Assembly (NCBI GenBank): GCA_023431725.1
Contig: JAEYVN010000054.1
Span: 1-19,707 of the forward strand
Direction: 5' to 3'
Length of the DNA: 19,707 nt
Source of the DNA: Pseudomonadota bacterium
Lineage (GTDB): Bacteria; Pseudomonadota; Alphaproteobacteria; Rhizobiales; Xanthobacteraceae
Shown: positions 14,849-19,707 of the stretch, piece after piece
Layout of the letters: each line of letters opens with the position of its first letter
Position numbering within the stretch: position 1 is the stretch's first letter
Translations under genes and position numbers: made by a program
The notes under the pieces: model-generated
Database searches by the model: none
What the model was told of the DNA's origin: nothing
What the model saw: the letters and a program-made list of their open reading frames with translations, nothing else

Positions 14849-15766
14849 GTGAAAAGTGCGGTGCTTATTGCAGGGCCGACCGCCAGCGGCAAGTCGGCGC
14901 TTGCCATGGCATTGGCCGAGCGGTTGGGTGGCACCGTCATCAATGCCGATTCCATGCAGGTCTATCGCGATCTGCGTGTGATCACCGCGCGGCCAACGGT
15001 CGAGGAGGAACAGCGCGTGCCGCATGTCCTGTTCGGGCATGTGGACGCGGCGGAGAACTATTCAGCCGGCCGCTATGTTGGCGACGTCGCGCGCGCGCTT
15101 GCCGAACTGCCGCCCGGCAGCCTGCCGATCTTTGCCGGCGGCACGGGGCTCTATTTCAAGGCGCTGATGACGGGCCTTGCCGCCATCCCGCCGATCGATC
15201 CGGCGATCCGCGACAGCTTGCGCGCGCGGCTCCAAGCCGAGGGCGTCGAGGCGCTGCATGCAGACCTTGCGCGTCGCGATCCCGAGGCGGCGGGCCGCAT
15301 CATGGTGCGCGACCAATCGCGCATCCTGCGGGCGCTGGAGGTGATGCAGGCGACCGGGCGCACGATGGCGGACTGGCACCGCGAGGGCATGCCGCCGGTG
15401 ATCGATCCCGATCGCGCCATCAAAATCTTTCTGCATCCCGATCGCGCCGATCTGAAACAGCGGATCGCGACGCGGTTTGCCGGAATGTTTGAGCAAGGTG
15501 CACTCGAGGAAGTGCGCGCACTCGATGCACGGCATCTGCCCGAGACATTGCCGTCGATGAAGGCGCATGGCGTGCCGTGGCTGCGGCGGTTTCTGCGCGG
15601 CGAGATCTCGCGCGAGGAAGCGGTCGATGGTTCGATCATGGATACGCGGCGTTACGCCAAACGGCAGGTGACGTGGTTCCGCAATCAGATGCCGGGCTGG
15701 ACGTGGGTTACGCCGGCCGAAGGACTTGCAGCCGTCGACGCGGCTCTGTCGGCTTACGCACGCTAG
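14849..15766 (+). CDS. miaA: tRNA dimethylallyltransferase MiaA
   Basis: Transfers a dimethylallyl group to A37 of tRNAs that read codons starting with U. From the GTG at 14849 the protein has 305 residues, the usual length. Motifs: P-loop 'GPTASGKS' (9-16), '[10 protein letters not shown]' (31-40) with the catalytic Asp, '[15 protein letters not shown]' (97-111), and the tRNA-contacting '[12 protein letters not shown]' near 273-284. The GTG was chosen because AGGG lies eight bases upstream and the family begins just before the P-loop; the frame is open to 14759, but those residues overlap serB and are unlike the family. The gene is not linked to hfq here, unlike in gammaproteobacteria. Confidence 0.96.
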   Translation: MKSAVLIAGPTASGKSALAMALAERLGGTVINADSMQVYRDLRVITARPTVEEEQRVPHVLFGHVDAAENYSAGRYVGDVARALAELPPGSLPIFAGGTGLYFKALMTGLAAIPPIDPAIRDSLRARLQAEGVEALHADLARRDPEAAGRIMVRDQSRILRALEVMQATGRTMADWHREGMPPVIDPDRAIKIFLHPDRADLKQRIATRFAGMFEQGALEEVRALDARHLPETLPSMKAHGVPWLRRFLRGEISREEAVDGSIMDTRRYAKRQVTWFRNQMPGWTWVTPAEGLAAVDAALSAYAR

Positions 15767-15798
15767 CGCTGCATCGCTTATTTATGGCCGATCACGTT

Positions 15799-15817
15799 AG
15801 CCGCAGGCTATGCGGCT
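15799..15817 (+). other. Hairpin downstream of miaA
   Basis: AGCCGCA-GGCTA-TGCGGCT gives a perfect 7-bp stem 33 bases after the miaA stop. There is no T-run, so its use as a terminator is doubtful. Confidence 0.35.
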
Positions 15818-15886
15818 GAGGAACTGCGGCACGCGGGTGACGTTAAGTTGCGATGGTTGCTGCGCACGTTCCCAACACCTGACGCC

Positions 15887-15914
15887 GCCCCGGATCCGGT
15901 GCCTCGACCGGGGC
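15887..15914 (+). other. Hairpin just before the ribosome site of the repeat membrane protein
   Basis: GCCCCGG (15887-15893) pairs with CCGGGGC (15908-15914). The stem ends three bases before the CCGGAGG ribosome-binding site of the gene starting at 15930, so it could affect translation initiation. Confidence 0.35.
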
Positions 15915-15929
15915 ATTCCGGAGGTCGTC

Positions 15930-16979
15930 ATGAACCTCGAGATCAGTGTGCTGTTCCGTGCCATCCCGCTGATGATGGGTGCGGTTTGTCTGGCCTTCGG
16001 CCTTTACATTTTGTACGGCGCAACAGACGCCAATCATTATGTTGCCGGTCACGTGAATATCGGGCTGACAGCGATCTGCTTTGCGCTGTTCACGACGGCG
16101 GCGACGATCATCCGGCAGCTCATTCACCGCTACAATGCATTCTGGCGCGTGATCCTGCCGACCTTGGGTTACATCGTTGCGATCGTTACGGTCTGCTGGG
16201 GCATCGTACTGTTCAACCGGGGCGATCAGGCGGAGCATATCGTTGCCGGCCACGTCGTTTTCGGGGTTGGCCTGATTGCGATCTGCGTCAGCACGGTGGC
16301 GACAGCGTCCACTGTCTTTACCCTCATTAACGTCAGCGCGGCGCGAAAACCGGAAGACGGGCCACCGGAAGGCGCATATTCGAGTGGCGTGGGCTGGCAA
16401 CTGATAGCCATTCCCGTGATCTGCGCGATCATTGGATTCGTGTTGACCTATCGCCTTCTGGTGCGGGGCGATGCAACCGGATATGTGGCCGGTCATGTGC
16501 TGTTCGGGCTGTCTGTGATCTGCGTCTGCCTGATCGCGCTGGTCGCGACCATCGTGCGTCAGGTCCGCAATGAGTTCAGCGAGGGGGAGCGCTACACCTG
16601 GGCCTGGGTGGTCATCATCATGGGTGCGATCAACATCCTGCTCGGCATCTTTGTGCTGATCAGCAACGATCAGGCCTATCGCCTCGCACCGGGCATCGTG
16701 CTGATCGGTCTCGGGCTGGTCTGCTACAGCATCCTGTCAAAGGTGCTGCTGCTGGCGCTCGTCTGGCGGCAGAAGTTTCCGCTGGCCAACCGCATTCCGC
16801 TGCTGCCGATCTTCACGGCGCTGACCTGTCTGTTCTTCGCCGCCTTCCTGTTTGAGGCGGCGGAGACCAATTCCGGCTTCTTCGTGCCGTCGCGTGTGAT
16901 GGTCGGGCTGGGGGCGGTGTGCTTCACGCTGTTCTCGATCGTCTCGATCCTGGAAGCCGGCACATCGGGGACGGAGTGA
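15930..16979 (+). CDS. Polytopic membrane protein with five internal repeats (possibly DUF2776)
   Basis: A 349-residue protein with about ten hydrophobic spans. It is built from five repeats of roughly 67 residues, each two spans, marked by a short conserved turn: 'VAGHV' at 38-42, 105-109 and 186-190, then the diverged 'APGIV' at 253-257 and 'VPSRV' at 319-323. The spacings are 67, 81, 67 and 66; the larger one reflects a soluble loop (~136-154, rich in Pro, Gly and Glu) between repeats two and three. Each turn is followed by a Gly-rich span ('FGLSVICVC', 'IGLGLVCYS'). The ATG at 15930 was chosen because CCGGAGG lies seven bases upstream; the open frame further up is not hydrophobic. Length and topology recall DUF2776, but I am not sure. 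No function is known, and it stands alone between miaA and a convergent pair. Confidence 0.75.
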   Translation: MNLEISVLFRAIPLMMGAVCLAFGLYILYGATDANHYVAGHVNIGLTAICFALFTTAATIIRQLIHRYNAFWRVILPTLGYIVAIVTVCWGIVLFNRGDQAEHIVAGHVVFGVGLIAICVSTVATASTVFTLINVSAARKPEDGPPEGAYSSGVGWQLIAIPVICAIIGFVLTYRLLVRGDATGYVAGHVLFGLSVICVCLIALVATIVRQVRNEFSEGERYTWAWVVIIMGAINILLGIFVLISNDQAYRLAPGIVLIGLGLVCYSILSKVLLLALVWRQKFPLANRIPLLPIFTALTCLFFAAFLFEAAETNSGFFVPSRVMVGLGAVCFTLFSIVSILEAGTSGTE

Positions 16980-17016
16980 GGCTTGCGACGGCGCCCGGCG
17001 CAGGTTCAGCCGCGGC

Positions 17017-17850
17017 TCAGCCGCCTATGGCCTTGAAGAAGAATTCGTAGAAGGTGAACAGCACCTCGATCACGATCAAAAGCACGATCATCACTTCGAG
17101 CCGCGTGGCGCGTGCCGCATCGATCAGATCGGTGAAGGCGCGCGCGGCTTCGCCCACCACGTCGATCTTGCGCGCCAGCATGGCCGAGCGTTCCTTCAGT
17201 TCGTATTCGTCGGCAAGACGAGCGTGCAGGCGTTCGAGATCCCATCGGTCCCACAACACGTCGGGCTTTTCGTCGATCTCGACGCGGCCGGTCATGCGCT
17301 GACGCACCAGCAGCGCCTGGCCGATCACCTTCAGGAGATTGCTGCGTCCCGCTGGCGTGCGACCTTCCGCGGCGAGCTTTGCCGCGAACGGTTCGATCAC
17401 GTCGAACACGCGTGTGACTTCGCGCTCCTGATGGGCCAGGACGACGTTCTTGGCGAGCGCGTCGGCGATCACCACAAGGCGCGAGGGCGACAGATCCTTG
17501 ACCTTGATGAGGCCGCTTGGCTCGATCAGGTCATCCTGGTCGGGCGCGATTTCGATGATCGCGGCTTCATCGTCGGAGCGCTTGAAGGGGCCGATGATGC
17601 GCGGACCCAGTCCGCGCAAAGTTTCGTCTTCCTCGATCGGTGAGAGCCCGATGAGAACGGCAACGCCGTAACGGAAAAGGACCGCGTAGCCATCGCCGAC
17701 GCGGAACGCGAGTGGCGCGGTGCTGATGACATCGCTGCGTTCCAGCCCGAGCGTATCGATGCGTTCACCGAGCATAAGCGCATGCGCCGTGAACCGGGTT
17801 CGCGGCGTCGCATTCGCGACAGGCTGCCTGTTGGTCTCAACCGAACTCAT
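17017..17850 (-). CDS. RMD1/DUF155 family protein, C-terminal membrane anchor
   Basis: A 277-residue protein. The second half has the DUF155 (RMD1/YagE) pattern: 'DRWDLERLHARLADEYELKERSAMLARKIDVVGEAARAFTDLIDAARATRLEVMIVLLIVIEVLFTFYEFF'. This is a long amphipathic helix region followed by a single membrane span (about 254-273) near the C-terminus. The first half carries 'FRVGDGYAVLFRYGVAVLIGL', as in the mitochondrial relatives (yeast Rmd1/Rmd8, human RMND1, the latter tied to mitochondrial translation). The bacterial function is unknown. The start lies 3 bases after the stop of the csbD-like gene, with only a GAAG signal inside that gene, so translation is probably coupled. The gene converges with the repeat membrane protein gene, and I see no terminator in the 37-base gap. 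Confidence 0.88.
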   Translation of the reverse strand: MSSVETNRQPVANATPRTRFTAHALMLGERIDTLGLERSDVISTAPLAFRVGDGYAVLFRYGVAVLIGLSPIEEDETLRGLGPRIIGPFKRSDDEAAIIEIAPDQDDLIEPSGLIKVKDLSPSRLVVIADALAKNVVLAHQEREVTRVFDVIEPFAAKLAAEGRTPAGRSNLLKVIGQALLVRQRMTGRVEIDEKPDVLWDRWDLERLHARLADEYELKERSAMLARKIDVVGEAARAFTDLIDAARATRLEVMIVLLIVIEVLFTFYEFFFKAIGG

Positions 17851-17853
17851 GCT

Positions 17854-18201
17854 CTACTTCAGTGTTTTGAGCCAGTCGTCGATCTGTTTGTCGGCGGCGT
17901 CGCGGTCAATGCCGTACCGGCTCTGGATATAACCATTCAGGGTTTCACGGCGACCCTGGGACTCACGAATTTCATTGTGCGTGAGCTTGCCCCAGCGCTG
18001 CTTCACCGAGCCGGTCATCCGCTTCCAGTTGCCGGAAACCTTGTTCCAGGTCCACGTGCGGAGGCTTTCCTTTGCAGGGGCTTTTTGGGCGGGGGCCGGC
18101 TTGGCCGGGGCCGCCGGACTTTGCGCCGCGACGGGGCTTGCCGCCAGACCGATCGCAAGCGCCGCGATCACGAAAATCGCCCGAATTCTTGAATTGGTCA
18201 T
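17854..18201 (-). CDS. CsbD-like protein with signal peptide
   Basis: A 115-residue protein. Residues 1-26 form a clear signal peptide ('IFVIAALAIGLAASPVAA'), 27-45 an Ala/Pro/Lys linker, and 53-112 a CsbD-like domain: 'WNKVSGNWKRMTGSVKQRWGKLT', then 'SQGRRETLNGYIQSRYGIDRDAADKQIDDW'. CsbD proteins are small stress-induced proteins (SigB-controlled in Bacillus) of unknown action, and most are cytoplasmic; here export to the periplasm is predicted. The ATG at 18201 was chosen because GGGAGA lies seven bases upstream; a GTG-type extension upstream adds eight residues before the signal peptide. It is directly followed by the RMD1-type gene. Confidence 0.85.
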   Translation of the reverse strand: MTNSRIRAIFVIAALAIGLAASPVAAQSPAAPAKPAPAQKAPAKESLRTWTWNKVSGNWKRMTGSVKQRWGKLTHNEIRESQGRRETLNGYIQSRYGIDRDAADKQIDDWLKTLK

Positions 18202-18268
18202 TGGTGTCTCCCACACTATGGCCAAGACTTACCATAGGCGGAACCGGAGCCATCAGCGTGAAGGCCGC

Positions 18269-18297
18269 TTGACCGATTTGGTCGATGACACTATAGA
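18269..18297 (+). promoter_or_regulatory. Near-consensus housekeeping promoter of ilvB
   Basis: TTGACC (18269-18274) and TATAGA (18292-18297) are separated by exactly 17 bases, an excellent match to the alphaproteobacterial housekeeping promoter. Transcription would start near 18304, some 23 bases before the leader reading frame and ~185 bases before ilvB. Confidence 0.75.
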
Positions 18298-18326
18298 ACC
18301 ACGCAACGTTCGTACTGGACTTGGCT

Positions 18327-18392
18327 ATGTCGCGCAATTTTATTTCGTGGAAGCTCGTAATCGTAGGAAGGCGCATCGCCGGGGGTGGATAA
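18327..18392 (+). CDS. Leader peptide of the ilvB attenuator
   Basis: A 21-codon reading frame (ATG 18327, TAA 18390-18392) lies between the promoter and the terminator. Its middle reads Lys-Leu-Val-Ile-Val-Gly-Arg-Arg-Ile (codons 9-17, CTC GTA ATC GTA for the central four), a run of the branched-chain amino acids that acetolactate synthase helps make. GTA is an uncommon Val codon in high-GC genomes, so it may be a more sensitive sensor. The ribosome site is weak (GGAC). The stop lies in the loop of the first leader hairpin, as in classical attenuators. Confidence 0.65.
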   Translation: MSRNFISWKLVIVGRRIAGGG

Positions 18393-18444
18393 AGCCACCT
18401 GCGCCGGACGATGCGCTGTTTCGGGGGCCTAACGGCCCTTTTTT
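18371..18444 (+). promoter_or_regulatory. Transcription attenuator in front of ilvB
   Basis: A long first hairpin pairs GCGCATCG (18371-18378) with CGATGCGC (18409-18416), with an inner GGTGG/CCACC stem that holds the leader stop codon in its loop. The terminator follows: GGGCC-TAAC-GGCCC (18425-18438) and TTTTTT (18439-18444). A ribosome stalled on the Leu/Val/Ile codons would prevent the first hairpin, but I could not trace a convincing antiterminator pairing by eye. Attenuation of ilvBN is known in Caulobacter. Confidence 0.65.
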
Positions 18445-18488
18445 CATTCCGGATGACCACGAAATTCGAAGATCAGTGGAGTTGAGAG

Positions 18489-19707
18489 ATGACCAAGGAA
18501 ATGACCGGCGCCGAAATGGTGATCGAGGCGCTCGCCGATCAGGGCATCACGCATATCTTCGGCTATCCGGGTGGAGCGGTGCTGCCGATCTATGACGCGA
18601 TCTTCCAGCAGGAGCGGGTCAAACATGTGCTGGTGCGCCATGAGCAGGGCGCGGTTCACATGGCAGAAGGCTATGCGCGCTCGACTGGCAAGGTCGGCTG
18701 CGTGCTGGTGACCTCGGGCCCTGGCGCGACCAATGCGGTGACCGGCCTGACTGACGCGCTGATGGATTCGATCCCGATCGTCTGCATCACCGGCCAGGTG
18801 CCGACCCACCTGATCGGCAATGACGCGTTCCAGGAATGCGATACGGTCGGCATCACGCGTCCCTGCACCAAGCATAACTATCTCGTGAAGCGGATCGAGG
18901 ATCTGCCGCGCGTGCTGCATGAGGCGTTCTATGTCGCCTCGAGCGGCCGGCCGGGCCCGGTCGTCATCGATATCCCGAAGGACATCCAGTTCGCCAAGGG
19001 TACCTACAGCGGCCCGCAGAACATCAAGCACAAGACCTATACGCCGAAGGTCAAGGGCGACCTCGACAAGATCAAGGCGGCGGTCGAATTGATCGCCTCT
19101 GCGAAGAAGCCGCTCTTCTACACCGGCGGCGGTGTCATCAATTCCGGCAAGGAGGCGAGCCACCTGCTGCGCGAATTCGTCAAGCTGACCGGCTTCCCGA
19201 TCACCTCGACGCTGATGGGCCTCGGCGCCTATCCGGCGGCCGATCCGCAATGGCTCGGCATGCTCGGCATGCACGGCACCTACGAAGCCAACTGGGCGAT
19301 GCACGACTGCGACGTGATGATCTGCGTCGGCGCGCGCTTCGACGACCGCATCACCGGCCGGCTGGACGCGTTCGCGCCGAATTCGCGCAAGATCCACATC
19401 GATATCGATCCGTCGTCGATCAACAAGACGGTGAAGGTCGATATCCCGATCATCGGCGATTGCGCGCATGTGCTGGAAGACATGATCCGGCTGTGGCGCT
19501 CGTCCTCGCTGCAGGCCGACAAGAAGGCGATGGGCGAGTGGTGGAAGCAGATCGACAAGTGGCGTGCCCGCAAGTCGCTCAGCTATCGGCCGTCGAACGA
19601 CATCATCAAGCCGCAATATGCGATCGAGCGGTTGTTCGAACTGACCAAGGACCGCGACACCTACATCACGACCGAGGTCGGTCAGCATCAGATGTGGGCG
19701 GCGCAGT
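18489..19707 (+). CDS. ilvB: Acetolactate synthase, large catalytic subunit (3' end outside window)
   Basis: Condenses two pyruvates to 2-acetolactate (or pyruvate with 2-oxobutyrate), the first common step of valine, leucine and isoleucine synthesis, using thiamine diphosphate and FAD. The first 406 residues are visible: 'MVIEALADQGITHIFGYPGGAVLPIYDAI', the catalytic Glu52 in 'RHEQGAVHMAEGYAR', 'TSGPGATNAVTGLTDALMDSIPIVCITGQV', 'GRPGPVVIDIPKDIQ', the central FAD-binding domain ('ICVGARFDDRITGRL', 'IHIDIDPSSINK'), and the start of the C-terminal TPP domain ('TTEVGQHQMWAAQ') at the edge. This is the biosynthetic IlvB/IlvI type. GGAG lies eight bases before the ATG. The frame is open to the window's end; ilvN/ilvH would be expected next. 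An attenuator precedes it. Confidence 0.96.
   Translation, partial: MTKEMTGAEMVIEALADQGITHIFGYPGGAVLPIYDAIFQQERVKHVLVRHEQGAVHMAEGYARSTGKVGCVLVTSGPGATNAVTGLTDALMDSIPIVCITGQVPTHLIGNDAFQECDTVGITRPCTKHNYLVKRIEDLPRVLHEAFYVASSGRPGPVVIDIPKDIQFAKGTYSGPQNIKHKTYTPKVKGDLDKIKAAVELIASAKKPLFYTGGGVINSGKEASHLLREFVKLTGFPITSTLMGLGAYPAADPQWLGMLGMHGTYEANWAMHDCDVMICVGARFDDRITGRLDAFAPNSRKIHIDIDPSSINKTVKVDIPIIGDCAHVLEDMIRLWRSSSLQADKKAMGEWWKQIDKWRARKSLSYRPSNDIIKPQYAIERLFELTKDRDTYITTEVGQHQMWAAQ

Noticed and set aside
18444..19688. 414-codon minus-strand open frame
   Set aside because: Antisense to ilvB, which has complete enzyme motifs; the Arg/Asp/His-rich product is a codon-bias artefact.
1..19707. A new defence, mobile or biosynthetic system
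   Set aside because: Nearly every gene matches a core family, GC-rich codon use appears even throughout, and no integrase, transposase, toxin, nuclease or repeat array was seen.

Overview
The window reads as a chromosomal core segment of a high-GC alphaproteobacterium, most likely of the Bradyrhizobium/Rhodopseudomonas/Afipia group (inference). The pointers are a circularly permuted two-piece tmRNA, an alpha-type SspB, the DUF4169 plus ribbon-helix-helix pair beside fumC, the hflK-hflC-DUF2065-degP-serB order, and a palindromic intergenic repeat of a kind common in that group. I see no prophage, insertion sequence, CRISPR array, tRNA or rRNA.

Layout, left to right. (1) Positions 1-1019 hold the 3' end of an AsmA-type protein gene. 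(2) A minus-strand block from about 4338 down to 1216 holds ssrA (tmRNA), sspB, fumC, a DUF4169 protein and a ribbon-helix-helix protein. The tmRNA and the adaptor that hands tmRNA-tagged proteins to ClpXP are therefore neighbours on one strand. (3) 4339-5052 is non-coding apart from small repeats and candidate operators. (4) A plus-strand tripartite tricarboxylate transporter, tctB-tctA-tctC, has a strong hairpin between tctA and tctC and an intrinsic terminator after tctC. (5) thyA and folA overlap by four bases and link dTMP synthesis to dihydrofolate recycling. (6) After a palindromic repeat come hflK, hflC, a DUF2065 mini-protein and a DegP/HtrA protease, a membrane and envelope protein quality-control group. 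(7) serB (minus) and miaA (plus) diverge with only 14 bases between their start codons. (8) A membrane protein built from five repeats of about 67 residues stands alone. (9) An exported CsbD-like protein and an RMD1/DUF155 protein form a minus-strand pair 3 bases apart. (10) ilvB (acetolactate synthase large subunit) runs off the right edge. In front of it are a near-consensus promoter, a short leader ORF with a Leu-Val-Ile-Val run, and a terminator, which is the layout of a branched-chain amino acid attenuator.

Most of the window is ordinary housekeeping. The points that most deserve a second look are the ssrA-sspB adjacency, the ilvB attenuation leader, the five-fold repeat membrane protein, the exported CsbD/RMD1 pair, the possible frameshift at the DUF4169/RHH junction, and several palindromes around the tct operon. 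All functional names rest on reading motifs by eye; no database search was run.
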